From Polynucleobacter sp. MWH-UH19D (lineage in GTDB: Bacteria > Pseudomonadota > Gammaproteobacteria > Burkholderiales > Burkholderiaceae), in contig NZ_CP099571.1 of assembly GCF_040409795.1 (NCBI RefSeq), positions 1-64,000 of the forward strand: DNA of 64,000 nt. Reading direction: 5' to 3'. The first letter of the stretch is position 1. Every line of letters begins with the position of its first letter. Positions 1 through 10,907 of the stretch are shown one piece after another. The notes under the pieces were generated by a model, which worked only from the letters and a program-made list of their open reading frames with translations, had not been told where the DNA came from and searched no databases. The position numbers and the translations under genes are program-made.

Positions 1-37
1 AACTTTACGAAATCGCTACAATGGATCCTCCAAAAAT

Positions 38-1465
38 ATGAGCAACCTACAAAATCCCCCCACATTAAATTCAGCCAGTCCTTTTGGTTTTTGGGACGGC
101 GCTGTTGGCACCCTTTCGCGCGAACTGTCTCCACAGCAATTTAAAACCTGGATACAACCCCTAGTTTTATTGTCTTTTGAAGAGAGTGATCGCTTACTAA
201 CAATAGGAGCGCCGAATCGCTTCAAGCTTGATTGGATCAAAAAAACTTTTGCGGAGCGCTTTCAGGAAATGGCGGTTGAGTATTTTGGGGCGCCCATTAA
301 TATTCATTTTGCGTTGGCTCTTGAGGGCTCATCACCCATAAAACCAGTCGCTACTGAGACTGCTGAACCCCAACCAAACCCAGAAATAGAAAGTGGCAGC
401 CCTCAAAATGTCTCGGTTGAAGAGCAGGCTTTTGAGATAGAAGACCATTCAAAATTGAACCCAAACCTTACTTTTGATACTTTTGTGACGGGTAAGGCAA
501 ACCAACTGGCAAGGGCGGCTTCTATCCAGGTTGCCCACAATCCCGGAACCTCATATAACCCGATGTTTTTGTATGGTGGCGTTGGTCTTGGCAAAACCCA
601 CCTTATTCACGCTATTGGTAATCACCTTCTTAAAGAGAAACCTAACGCTCGAATTCGTTATATTCATGCCGAACAGTATGTGTCTGATGTGGTGCGCGCC
701 TATCAGCAAAAGGCTTTTGATCGCTTTAAACGCTACTACCACTCTCTTGATTTGTTGTTAATTGACGATATCCAGTTTTTTAGTGGCAAATCGCGAACCC
801 AAGAAGAGTTTTTTTATGCCTTTGAGGCGCTATTAAGCAATAAATCTCAAGTCATCATTACTAGCGATACCTACCCTAAGGAAATGGCAGGCATTGATGA
901 TCGGCTTATATCGCGCTTTGACTCAGGCTTAACGGTCGCAATTGAGCCCCCAGAATTGGAGATGAGGGTCGCCATTCTAATGAAAAAGGCAGCCAATGAA
1001 GGCATCCCCATGAGTGAGGATGTGGCTTTTTTTGTGGCCAAACACCTCCGATCAAATATACGAGAGCTTGAGGGGGCCCTTCGAAAGATTTTGGCATTTG
1101 TTCGCTTCCATGGTCGCGAAGTCACTATTGAGGTTGCTAGAACAGCACTAAAGGATTTGTTGTCTATACAAAACCGACAAATTTCGGTTGAGAATATTCA
1201 AAAGGCTGTGGCCGATTTCTACAGTATTAAAGTGGCTGATATGTATTCAAAGAAGCGCCCAGCAAATATTGCGCGACCAAGGCAAATCGCTATGTTTATG
1301 GCCAAAGAGTTGACCCAAAAGAGCCTTCCAGAAATTGGGGAATTGTTTGGTGGTCGTGACCACACAACCGTTTTGCATGCGGTACGCAAAATCGCGGATG
1401 AGCGGGCGCATGATAGCCAACTAAACCATGAAATTCACGTTATTGAGCAAACCTTAAAAGCTTGA
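38..1465 (+). CDS. dnaA: Chromosomal replication initiator protein DnaA
   Basis: DnaA binds DnaA boxes at oriC and melts the origin using ATP. The protein has 475 residues, close to the usual 450-475. Order: N-terminal helicase-loading domain, a variable acidic linker (about 95-140), an AAA+ domain with Walker [10 protein letters not shown] near residues 180-188 and Walker [10 protein letters not shown] near 244-252, and a C-terminal helix-turn-helix with the DnaA signature [10 protein letters not shown] near 438. The ATG at 38 gives the standard N-terminus. The gene is followed by an intergenic region with DnaA boxes and then dnaN, the classic origin arrangement. It is probably autoregulated through those boxes, but this is inference. 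Confidence 0.99.
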   Translation: MSNLQNPPTLNSASPFGFWDGAVGTLSRELSPQQFKTWIQPLVLLSFEESDRLLTIGAPNRFKLDWIKKTFAERFQEMAVEYFGAPINIHFALALEGSSPIKPVATETAEPQPNPEIESGSPQNVSVEEQAFEIEDHSKLNPNLTFDTFVTGKANQLARAASIQVAHNPGTSYNPMFLYGGVGLGKTHLIHAIGNHLLKEKPNARIRYIHAEQYVSDVVRAYQQKAFDRFKRYYHSLDLLLIDDIQFFSGKSRTQEEFFYAFEALLSNKSQVIITSDTYPKEMAGIDDRLISRFDSGLTVAIEPPELEMRVAILMKKAANEGIPMSEDVAFFVAKHLRSNIRELEGALRKILAFVRFHGREVTIEVARTALKDLLSIQNRQISVENIQKAVADFYSIKVADMYSKKRPANIARPRQIAMFMAKELTQKSLPEIGELFGGRDHTTVLHAVRKIADERAHDSQLNHEIHVIEQTLKA

Positions 1466-1727
1466 TTTTGATTGTGGATAAGTGTGTGCACAACTTAAGG
1501 GATAAGTTTGGGGATTGTTTGTGGATAAATTGTGGAAAGATCTAGCTTCATGCAAAAATAGGGTGTTAAAGAAGAGTTATCCCCGTTTTATGCAAGATTT
1601 ATACAGAAGTTTTCCACAGGTTTTTAATTGTTTAGTGTGTTGTTTTGTTTGAGTTTTTTGACTTATCCACCGAAAGAATAACCCTTACTACTATTACTAC
1701 TTAGATATATACAAGGATTTAAAAACA
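1466..1727. other. oriC: Probable chromosomal origin oriC (DnaA boxes, DnaA-trio-like repeats, AT-rich segment)
   Basis: This 262-bp dnaA-dnaN gap holds two perfect DnaA boxes in reverse orientation (TGTGGATAA at 1473-1481 and 1520-1528). Near-consensus boxes are TGTGGAAAG 1531-1539, TTATCCCCG 1577-1585, TTTCCACAG 1611-1619 and TTATCCACC 1663-1671. After the last box and a 13-nt spacer comes a run of triplets at 1685-1702 (TTA CTA CTA TTA CTA CTT), then AT-rich sequence up to the dnaN start. This box-spacer-trio order matches the basal unwinding element described for bacterial origins. Origin function is inferred from sequence and position. Confidence 0.88.
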
Positions 1728-2843
1728 ATGCAACTCGTCAATACTTCACGCGATAGTTTGTTAAAACCACTACAGGTGGTTAGTGGAATTGTTGAGCGTA
1801 GACACACTTTGCCAATTTTGGCAAACCTCTTATTTAAAAAGAATGGTGAGAGGGTGTCGTTTATTTCAACCGACATTGAAATCCAAATTACAACAAATAC
1901 TAATTTTGGTGTCGGTTCTGAAGATGTAACTACTACAGTTGCAGCAAGAAAATTATTAGATATTTTGCGCGCACTACCAGAGGGTCCCGTATCACTTAAC
2001 CTTAAAGATAACCGCATGGTTGTACAAAGCGGTAAAAGCCGCTTCTCTTTGCAAACACTATCTGCAACAGAATTCCCAATTATGCAGAGCGTTGGCGAGG
2101 TTACTGCCGCGTGGAAGATGTCTCAGAAAAGTTTTCGTCAGTTAATTAGCCAAGTACATTTTTCAATGGCCCAACAAGATATTCGTTATTACTTAAATGG
2201 AATGTTGTTGGTTGTTGAGGGTAAAGAGGTGGTTGCTGTGGCAACGGATGGCCATCGTTTGGCGTTTTCTCAAGTTCAACTTTCAGAAGCTCCATCAGGT
2301 TCGGGTCAACGCCAAGAGATTATTATTCCTCGCAAAACAATCCTTGAGTGCCAGCATCTACTTGAGGATACAGACGAGCCACTAGAAATTAGTTTGACGG
2401 CCAATCAAGTGAAATTTACGTTTGGTGATATCGAACTTATTTCTAAATTGGTTGAAGGTAAATTCCCGGACTTCCAAAGGGTGATACCGAAAGGACATAA
2501 AAACACTCTAGTAGTTGGGCGAGATGTATTGCAAGCCGCCCTACAACGCGCTGCAATTTTAACGACCGATAAATTCAAAGGCGTTCGCTTTTCTTTGTCC
2601 CCAAATCAAATCACCATCCAATCCACCAATGCTGAGCAAGAAGAAGCTCAAGAAGAAATTGAAACTGAATACAGTGGCGAAACGGTTGAAATTGGTTTTA
2701 ATGTGAGCTATCTGTTGGATGTGTTGGCAAACTTGAAAAATGAAAAAATTCAAATTAGCCTGGGTGATGCAAACAGTAGTGCAGTAGTTACACTACCAGG
2801 ATCAGAAGATTTTAAGTATGTAGTAATGCCAATGCGCATTTAA
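1728..2843 (+). CDS. dnaN: DNA polymerase III beta subunit (sliding clamp)
   Basis: DnaN forms the ring-shaped dimer that tethers DNA polymerase III and other clamp-binding proteins to DNA. The 371-residue product is the normal length for three repeated clamp domains of about 120 residues. The N-terminus (MQLVNTSRDSLLKPLQVVSG) and the C-terminal VVMPMRI are typical; the C-terminal residues line the protein-binding cleft. It lies between oriC and gyrB on the same strand, with gyrB starting 11 nt downstream, so dnaN and gyrB are probably co-transcribed. The sequence AAGGA at 1713-1717 lies 10 nt before the ATG. Confidence 0.99.
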   Translation: MQLVNTSRDSLLKPLQVVSGIVERRHTLPILANLLFKKNGERVSFISTDIEIQITTNTNFGVGSEDVTTTVAARKLLDILRALPEGPVSLNLKDNRMVVQSGKSRFSLQTLSATEFPIMQSVGEVTAAWKMSQKSFRQLISQVHFSMAQQDIRYYLNGMLLVVEGKEVVAVATDGHRLAFSQVQLSEAPSGSGQRQEIIIPRKTILECQHLLEDTDEPLEISLTANQVKFTFGDIELISKLVEGKFPDFQRVIPKGHKNTLVVGRDVLQAALQRAAILTTDKFKGVRFSLSPNQITIQSTNAEQEEAQEEIETEYSGETVEIGFNVSYLLDVLANLKNEKIQISLGDANSSAVVTLPGSEDFKYVVMPMRI

Positions 2844-2848
2844 TGTAG

Positions 2849-5353
<2,505 letters not shown>

Positions 5354-5355
5354 AC

Positions 5356-5850
5356 ATGACATCCAAAAAACTCAAACCACCTAAAGTGGATCGGTCATCT
5401 ATTGTTGTTAAATCCTCACCAATTCATGGCAAGGGCGTTTTTGTTGTGAAGCCAATTAAAAAAGGCCAAGCCATTATCGAATACAAAGGCGAGCGTATTA
5501 GCTGGAAGCTTGCTCAAAAACGACACCCCCATGACCCTAAAGACCCGAACCATACCTTCTATTTTTCATTAGAAGATGGCCGAGTCATTGATGCTAAATA
5601 TGGTGGCAATGCTGCTCGCTGGATTAACCACTCGTGCAAACCAAGCTGTGAAACTCGAGAGGATAAATTTAACGGTGAGCCTCGAGTTTTTATTTATGCC
5701 AAGCGCGACCTGAAGGCTGGCGAAGAACTTTTTTATGACTACTCCTTGGATATTGAGGGGCGCATTACCAAACAAATGAAAAAAGATTACGAATGTCGTT
5801 GTGGTGCTAAAAAATGTCGTGGCACCATGTTGGCCCTAAACAGTAAGTAA
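5356..5850 (+). CDS. SET domain-containing protein lysine methyltransferase
   Basis: The 164-residue protein is almost entirely a SET domain, a fold that transfers methyl groups from S-adenosylmethionine to lysine. Visible motifs are SPIHGKGVF (cofactor loop, residues about 22-30), RWINHSCKPSCE (about 92-103), GEELFYDYSL (about 126-135) and a post-SET cysteine cluster CRCGAKKCRG near the C-terminus, which with the upstream cysteine suggests zinc binding. The start lies 2 nt after the gyrB stop, so it is probably translated from the gyrB message. The substrate is unknown; a chromosomal or ribosomal protein is possible but speculative. The post-SET motif resembles eukaryotic enzymes, although such proteins are known in many proteobacteria. 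Confidence 0.9.
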   Translation: MTSKKLKPPKVDRSSIVVKSSPIHGKGVFVVKPIKKGQAIIEYKGERISWKLAQKRHPHDPKDPNHTFYFSLEDGRVIDAKYGGNAARWINHSCKPSCETREDKFNGEPRVFIYAKRDLKAGEELFYDYSLDIEGRITKQMKKDYECRCGAKKCRGTMLALNSK

Positions 5851-5863
5851 TTAAATAACTTTT

Positions 5864-6088
5864 ATGCTGTACATCACCATCCAAGAGATTGAGGCCGCAA
5901 TTAATTATTGGCGCAATCAATCTCCAGCCAAGGGTGATGAGCTGAGCCTGTGCGCAGAAGCATCGGCATTAGCAAGGGCTTACGCGCTAATGATTATTCA
6001 GGGAGCGCAGCGTGTTCCAGCGGATGTTCTAGATGAATCCGCAAAACTGGCAATGCAAAAGTTTGCTAAAGCAAACCAAAATCTTTGA
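5864..6088 (+). CDS. DUF3717 domain-containing small protein
   Basis: This 74-residue protein resembles the DUF3717 family that I associate with Burkholderiales. Its N-terminal part (ITIQEIEAAINYWRNQSP) is predicted helical, followed by a second helical stretch containing a single cysteine and the segment EASALARAYALMI. No signal peptide, membrane segment or catalytic motif is visible. It follows the SET gene by 13 nt on the same strand and is probably in the same transcript. Function is unknown. The TGA stop overlaps a TTGACA at 6085-6090 that may belong to a promoter for the liv genes, but no convincing -10 box follows at the right distance. Confidence 0.8.
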   Translation: MLYITIQEIEAAINYWRNQSPAKGDELSLCAEASALARAYALMIIQGAQRVPADVLDESAKLAMQKFAKANQNL

Positions 6089-6182
6089 CATTCAAAACCC
6101 TTTCAATTTAGGGTAATTGCTATATATAGCGGCCCCGTTCTAGGTTATTCTCAAAGTCTTGCCCCGGTTGGGGGTAGAGGGT

Positions 6183-6950
6183 ATGAACTTGCAAGAAACA
6201 ATTTTAAAAACTATTGGTCTAGGAAAATCCTTTAAAGGATTTTCGGCGGTCAGCGATGTTAATTTAAATGTGACCAGGGGAACCATTCACGCCCTCATTG
6301 GTCCAAACGGCGCTGGAAAAACAACCTGCTTTAATTTACTAACAAAATTCTTAGAGCCGACTAGCGGCCAAATTTTATTTAATGGTTTTGATATCACCAA
6401 AGAGGCTCCATCAGAGATTGCTCGTCGTGGCGTGATTCGATCATTTCAAATTTCCGCGGTTTTCCCCCACCTAACAGTCTTGGAAAACGTTCGTGTTGCA
6501 CTGCAGCGAGGGCTGGGCACAGAGTTTCACTTTTGGAAACCAGGAAGCTCTTTGAATGTTCTCAACGAGAGGGCTTTAGAGCTTTTGCGCGAAGTTGGTT
6601 TAGAGCAATTTGCCGACGAAGAAACAATGAATTTGGCTTATGGGCGCAAGAGGGCGCTGGAAATAGCGACCACCTTAGCCATGGAGCCTGAACTTATGTT
6701 GCTCGATGAGCCGACACAAGGCATGGGGCACGAGGATGTTGAGCGGGTGACCGAGCTAATTGATCGTGTATCAAGGGGTAGAACCATTCTGATGGTTGAG
6801 CACAATATGAAGGTGGTTTCTTCAATTGCCGATCGAATTACCGTGCTACAGCGTGGCTCGGTACTGGCGGAGGGCTCTTACCATGAGGTGTCTAATAACC
6901 CTTTGGTGGTCGAGGCGTATATGGGTAGTCATGGGGGAGATGCCCTATGA
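6183..6950 (+). CDS. livG: Branched-chain amino-acid type ABC transporter ATP-binding protein LivG
   Basis: This is one of two ATPases powering a branched-chain amino-acid (HAAT family) importer. From the ATG at 6183 it has 255 residues, the usual length. Walker A is GPNGAGKTT, the signature region is LAYGRKRALEIA (a LivG-like variant of LSGGQ), and Walker B is LMLLDEPTQGMGHED followed by the switch histidine in MVEHNM. I chose ATG 6183 because the purine-rich GGGGGTAGAGG lies just before it; an in-frame TTG at 6159 is the alternative. Its last codons overlap livF (ATGA), indicating translational coupling. Substrate is inferred only from family. Confidence 0.94.
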   Translation: MNLQETILKTIGLGKSFKGFSAVSDVNLNVTRGTIHALIGPNGAGKTTCFNLLTKFLEPTSGQILFNGFDITKEAPSEIARRGVIRSFQISAVFPHLTVLENVRVALQRGLGTEFHFWKPGSSLNVLNERALELLREVGLEQFADEETMNLAYGRKRALEIATTLAMEPELMLLDEPTQGMGHEDVERVTELIDRVSRGRTILMVEHNMKVVSSIADRITVLQRGSVLAEGSYHEVSNNPLVVEAYMGSHGGDAL

Positions 6951-7648
6951 CGATGGCGCTCGAAGTTAAAAATTTAGAGTCTTGGTACGGCGAGTCGCAC
7001 ATTCTTCATGGTGTAAATTTTGCTGTCCGCGATGGTGAGGTTGTTACTTTGTTGGGCAGGAATGGTGCGGGCCGCAGCACTATTCTGAAATCTATTCTTG
7101 GATTAACAAGCAAAAGAACTGGCTCGGTGCAGATTTACGGCGCAGAAACCGTCGCAATGCCAACCTACAAAATTGCACGACTTGGTGTTGGTTTTTGTCC
7201 CGAAGAGAGAGGCATTTTCGCAAGCCTAAGCACAGAGGAAAATTTACTCTTATTGCCAGAGGTGGCCACAGGCGGGATGGGTTTGGAAGAAATCTATGAA
7301 ATGTTTCCGAACCTTTATGAGCGTCGCAATAGTCCAGGCACTCGACTTTCTGGGGGTGAACAACAGATGTTGGCGATGGCTCGTATTTTAAGAACGGGAG
7401 CCAAGCTACTTTTGCTAGACGAGATCACTGAAGGCTTGGCGCCAGTGATTGTGCAAAAACTGGGAGAAGTGGTTACTAGTTTGCGCAACAAAGGTTTCAC
7501 TATTGTGTTGGTTGAGCAGAACTTTCGTTTTGCTGCGCCCTTGGCAGACCGACATTATGTTGTTGAGCATGGAAATGTTGTGGAGGTTGTTCAGCAAAAT
7601 GAGCTTGCAGAAAAAGCGAGCCTATTAAACGAGTATCTTGGTGTTTAG
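6947..7648 (+). CDS. livF: Branched-chain amino-acid type ABC transporter ATP-binding protein LivF (Walker A Lys replaced by Arg)
   Basis: This is the second ATPase of the importer, 233 residues and full length. The Walker A region reads GRNGAGRST, so the invariant lysine is Arg43 (codon CGC at 7073-7075). The signature LSGGEQQMLAMARIL, Walker B LLLLDEITEG and switch region LVEQNF are intact. Arginine here is unusual for an ABC ATPase and may reduce hydrolysis at one of the two nucleotide sites; I recall some LivF-type proteins with the same change, so it may be a subfamily trait. The start overlaps the livG stop by 4 nt. Confidence 0.94.
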   Translation: MTMALEVKNLESWYGESHILHGVNFAVRDGEVVTLLGRNGAGRSTILKSILGLTSKRTGSVQIYGAETVAMPTYKIARLGVGFCPEERGIFASLSTEENLLLLPEVATGGMGLEEIYEMFPNLYERRNSPGTRLSGGEQQMLAMARILRTGAKLLLLDEITEGLAPVIVQKLGEVVTSLRNKGFTIVLVEQNFRFAAPLADRHYVVEHGNVVEVVQQNELAEKASLLNEYLGV

Positions 7649-7669
7649 TTGTTTTTATAGGAGATGGGT

Positions 7670-8896
7670 ATGAAGTTAAAGCAAATTACCGCAAGTCTGG
7701 TTGCAGCGACCCTGTTCGCTTCAAACCCAGTTTTTGCACAAAGTGGTTCTAAAGTTAGTGGTGATGTAATTAAGATTGGAGTGTTAACCGATCTTTCCTC
7801 AACCTATTCTGATTTGGCGGGCCCTGGCGCGGTGATTGCCGCCAAGATGGCGATCGCTGATTTTTCAAAAGACGGCACCGTTATTGGGAAAAAAATTGAA
7901 CTAGTTAGTGCAGACCACCAAAACAAAGCTGATATCGCTGCTAATAAAGCGCGCGAATGGTATGACAAGGATGGTGTAGATGTGATTGTGGAATTGGTTT
8001 CCACTAACGTTGCTTTGGCGGTTATGGAGGTAGCCGAGCAAAAGAACAAAATTACTTTGGTATCGGGCGCTGCATCATTGCCGATTACAAACGAAAAGTG
8101 TACCGCCAACAACGTTCATTGGACTTATGACACCTATGCACTCTCTAATGGAACTGGTAAGGCGGTTGTAAAACAGGGCAAAAAGAATTGGTACTTTATT
8201 ACTGCTGACTACGCTTTCGGCGCTGCATTAGAAAAAGATGCTACCAGCGTTGTGACATCTAATGGTGGAAAAGTGTTGGGAACCAGTAAGCATCCTTTCC
8301 CGAACAGTGATTTCTCTTCTTACCTTTTAAAGGCACAGGCGAGTGGCGCCGATGTTGTTGCTCTAGCAAACGCGGGCCAAGACACCATCAATACCGTGAA
8401 GCAAGCTTCTGAGTTTGGCATTAATAAAAAACAAACTGTTGTGCCTTTGTTAATGTTTATTACAGACGTTCACTCTTTAGGTTTAAATGCTGCTCAAGGA
8501 ATGTACCTCACCGAGGGCTTCTATTGGGATAAGGACGATAAAACTCGTGCATTCTCTAAGCGCTTTATTTTGCAACACAAGCGTATGCCAAGCATGGTTC
8601 AAGCTGGTGTTTACTCCTCTGTACTTGCATATTTAAATGCAGTTCAAAAAGCTGGCACAGATGATACTCAAGCGGTTATGAAGGCTCTCAAGTCAACCAA
8701 CATTGATGACGGCCTCTTTAAAGGCAAGATTCGTGCTGATGGTAAGTTCGAGCATGACATGTATCTCTTAGAAGTGAAGAAGCCATCTGAGTCTAAGAGC
8801 CCATGGGATTACTACCATGTTCGCGCAGTGATTCCTGCTGCCGAAGCAACCCAACCACTTTCATTATCACGATGCAAATTGGTTACTAATAAGTAA
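7670..8896 (+). CDS. livK: ABC transporter periplasmic substrate-binding protein (LivK-like)
   Basis: This is the periplasmic binding component of the liv-type importer. The ATG at 7670 lies 6 nt after AGGAG (7659-7663) and gives 408 residues; the ATG at 7664 abuts that ribosome-binding site and is less likely. Residues 1-24 form a signal peptide (MKLKQITASL start, hydrophobic core, cleavage near FAQSG). The mature part begins IKIGVLTDLSS and continues with GPGAVIAAKMAI, a periplasmic binding protein type I fold (Peripla_BP_6). Substrate cannot be read from sequence; branched-chain amino acids, amides or aromatic acids are all possible. It sits between the ATPase and permease genes. Confidence 0.93.
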   Translation: MKLKQITASLVAATLFASNPVFAQSGSKVSGDVIKIGVLTDLSSTYSDLAGPGAVIAAKMAIADFSKDGTVIGKKIELVSADHQNKADIAANKAREWYDKDGVDVIVELVSTNVALAVMEVAEQKNKITLVSGAASLPITNEKCTANNVHWTYDTYALSNGTGKAVVKQGKKNWYFITADYAFGAALEKDATSVVTSNGGKVLGTSKHPFPNSDFSSYLLKAQASGADVVALANAGQDTINTVKQASEFGINKKQTVVPLLMFITDVHSLGLNAAQGMYLTEGFYWDKDDKTRAFSKRFILQHKRMPSMVQAGVYSSVLAYLNAVQKAGTDDTQAVMKALKSTNIDDGLFKGKIRADGKFEHDMYLLEVKKPSESKSPWDYYHVRAVIPAAEATQPLSLSRCKLVTNK

Positions 8897-8910
8897 TAAC
8901 AAAAATAAGC

Positions 8911-9831
8911 ATGTTTGAACTTCTTGGAATTACCCCACAAGGGCTGGTTGCCCAGCTCTTAGTGGGTTTGATTAATGGCTCTTTTTATGCCATTTTGAGT
9001 TTGGGGTTGGCCATTATTTTTGGCCTCCTCAACATTATTAATTTTGCTCATGGTGCTCAATACACCATGGGTGCATTTATTGCTTGGATTGGCTTAACTC
9101 AAATTAGCCAATGGCTTGGCTTTCCCGAGCTATCCATCAACTATTGGTTTGCATTGATTATTGTTCCGCTTGTGTTGGCGGGCTTTGGTTTGATTCTTGA
9201 GCGAACAATGTTGCGTCGCCTTTATCACCTTGACCATTTGTATGGTCTTTTACTTACCTTTGGACTGGCTTTAATTATTGAAGGTATGTTCCGCCATTGG
9301 TATGGCATCTCTGGTGAAAGCTATCCTGCACCTGAGTTGCTACAAGGCGCCATCCCCCTAGAGTCAATCGGAATTATTTTGCCCAAGTATCGCTTGTGGG
9401 TTGTTGTGATTTCTTTAGCGGTTTGTTTCTCTACTTGGTATGTGATTGAGAGAACAAAGTTGGGCGCGTATTTGCGCGCGGGTACTGAAAACCCAAAATT
9501 ACTTCAGGCGTTTGGCATTAATGTGCCGCTGATGATTTCATTGGCTTACGCCTATGGCGTTGGCTTAGCAGGATTTGCTGGCGTATTAGCCGCCCCTATT
9601 TTTCAAGTAAATCCATTGATGGGGTCAAATCTCATCATTGTTGTTTTTGCTGTGGTGGTGATTGGTGGTATGGGCTCCATCATGGGCGCCATTTTGACGG
9701 GCCTGGCTTTAGGTTTAATCGAGGGTCTTACTAAGGTTTTTTATCCTGAGGCTTCTGGAGTTGTCATTTTTGTGATCATGGCAATCGTTCTCTTGATTCG
9801 TCCTGCTGGACTTTTTGGGCGGGAAAAATAA
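8911..9831 (+). CDS. livH: ABC transporter inner-membrane permease LivH
   Basis: LivH is one of two membrane permeases of the branched-chain amino-acid type importer. The 306-residue protein has about eight hydrophobic segments and starts with LVAQLLVGLINGSFYAILSL, a hallmark of LivH. GLLNIINFAHGAQYTMGAF and the C-terminal VVVIGGMGSIMGAILTGLALG, which carries the loop contacting the ATPase, are both typical. It starts 14 nt after livK and is followed after 2 nt by livM. No strong Shine-Dalgarno sequence is visible before the ATG, so translation may depend on coupling. Confidence 0.95.
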   Translation: MFELLGITPQGLVAQLLVGLINGSFYAILSLGLAIIFGLLNIINFAHGAQYTMGAFIAWIGLTQISQWLGFPELSINYWFALIIVPLVLAGFGLILERTMLRRLYHLDHLYGLLLTFGLALIIEGMFRHWYGISGESYPAPELLQGAIPLESIGIILPKYRLWVVVISLAVCFSTWYVIERTKLGAYLRAGTENPKLLQAFGINVPLMISLAYAYGVGLAGFAGVLAAPIFQVNPLMGSNLIIVVFAVVVIGGMGSIMGAILTGLALGLIEGLTKVFYPEASGVVIFVIMAIVLLIRPAGLFGREK

Positions 9832-9833
9832 TC

Positions 9834-10763
9834 ATGAACTCTAAAACAAAATTGCTTTATGGCGCCCTTGTTTTAATTGCACTACTTTTGCCTTTGCAAG
9901 ATTTTATTTATCTTGTGTTTGCAATGAAGGTTTTGTGTTTTGCTCTTTTTGCTTGCGCATTTAATTTGTTGCTTGGCTTTACTGGCCTTTTGTCTTTTGG
10001 TCATGCGGCATTTTTTGGAACAGCGGCTTATATTACCGCCTACTTTTGCAAAGAGCTGGGCTATTCACCAGAGCTTGGCATCCTCCTGGGTGTAGTTGGT
10101 TCTGGTGTTTTAGGTTTCTTAATTGGATCTCTCGCGATTCGTCGCCAAGGCATTTATTTTGCGATGGTGACTTTGGCGCTTTCGCAGATGGTTTACTTCT
10201 TAGCCGTGCAAGTTCCCTATACGGGTGGTGAGGATGGCATTCAAGGCGTTCCTCGTGGAACATTGTTTGGCTTGATCGATCTTAAAGACGATGTCGCGAT
10301 GTATTACTTTGTGTTGGCGATTTTCTTGTTTGGCTTTGCGCTCATTATGCGTACAGTTCATTCGCCATTTGGGCAAGTGTTAAAAGCCATTCGTGAAAAT
10401 GAACCACGTGCTATTTCTCTCGGCTATGACGTTGACCGCTTTAAGCTAATGTCTTTCGTCATTTCTGCCACGCTGGCAGGCTTGGCTGGGTCGATGAAGT
10501 CTTTGGTGTTTCAGTTGGCAACTTTGACGGATGTTCATTGGCACATGTCTGGCGAGGTGGTGTTGATGACCTTGCTCGGTGGCATGGGAACTATTCTAGG
10601 ACCAGTAGTAGGTGCGGGCATCGTAGTTGGCCTGCAAAACTATCTTGCCAACATTGGGTCTTGGAGCACGATTGCAACAGGCTTTATTTTTGTTATTTGT
10701 GTGCTGGCATTCCGTCGCGGCGTGGTCGGTGAAATCGTTGCACATCTTAAAAATAAAAACTAA
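9834..10763 (+). CDS. livM: ABC transporter inner-membrane permease LivM
   Basis: LivM is the second permease of the importer and pairs with LivH. It has 309 residues with multiple membrane segments; the segment AFNLLLGFTGLLSFGHAAFFG is the LivM hallmark, and VVLMTLLGGMGTILGPVVGAG near the C-terminus is the ATPase-coupling region. KAIRENEPRAISLGYDV, also conserved in LivM, lies in a cytoplasmic loop. It begins 2 nt after the livH stop and is the last gene of the transporter operon, which ends at a GC-rich hairpin about 60 nt downstream. Confidence 0.95.
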   Translation: MNSKTKLLYGALVLIALLLPLQDFIYLVFAMKVLCFALFACAFNLLLGFTGLLSFGHAAFFGTAAYITAYFCKELGYSPELGILLGVVGSGVLGFLIGSLAIRRQGIYFAMVTLALSQMVYFLAVQVPYTGGEDGIQGVPRGTLFGLIDLKDDVAMYYFVLAIFLFGFALIMRTVHSPFGQVLKAIRENEPRAISLGYDVDRFKLMSFVISATLAGLAGSMKSLVFQLATLTDVHWHMSGEVVLMTLLGGMGTILGPVVGAGIVVGLQNYLANIGSWSTIATGFIFVICVLAFRRGVVGEIVAHLKNKN

Positions 10764-10822
10764 GACAAAACAAAGTAGGCCCTGTTTTTACTTCTCCCAG
10801 TATTCTTTTATTATTAGCTTTT

Positions 10823-10850
10823 AGTGCGGCGCCGATTTTGGCGCCGCACT
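10823..10850. terminator. Rho-independent terminator after livM
   Basis: A perfect 11-bp inverted repeat (AGTGCGGCGCC, 6-nt loop GATTTT, GGCGCCGCACT) is followed by a T-rich stretch. It marks the end of the liv operon and separates it from the TSUP gene. Confidence 0.88.
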
Positions 10851-10907
10851 CAATTTAATTTTTAATAAAAAGAGACTCCCATCGAATTTTCAATTTACAC
10901 CTGGCCA

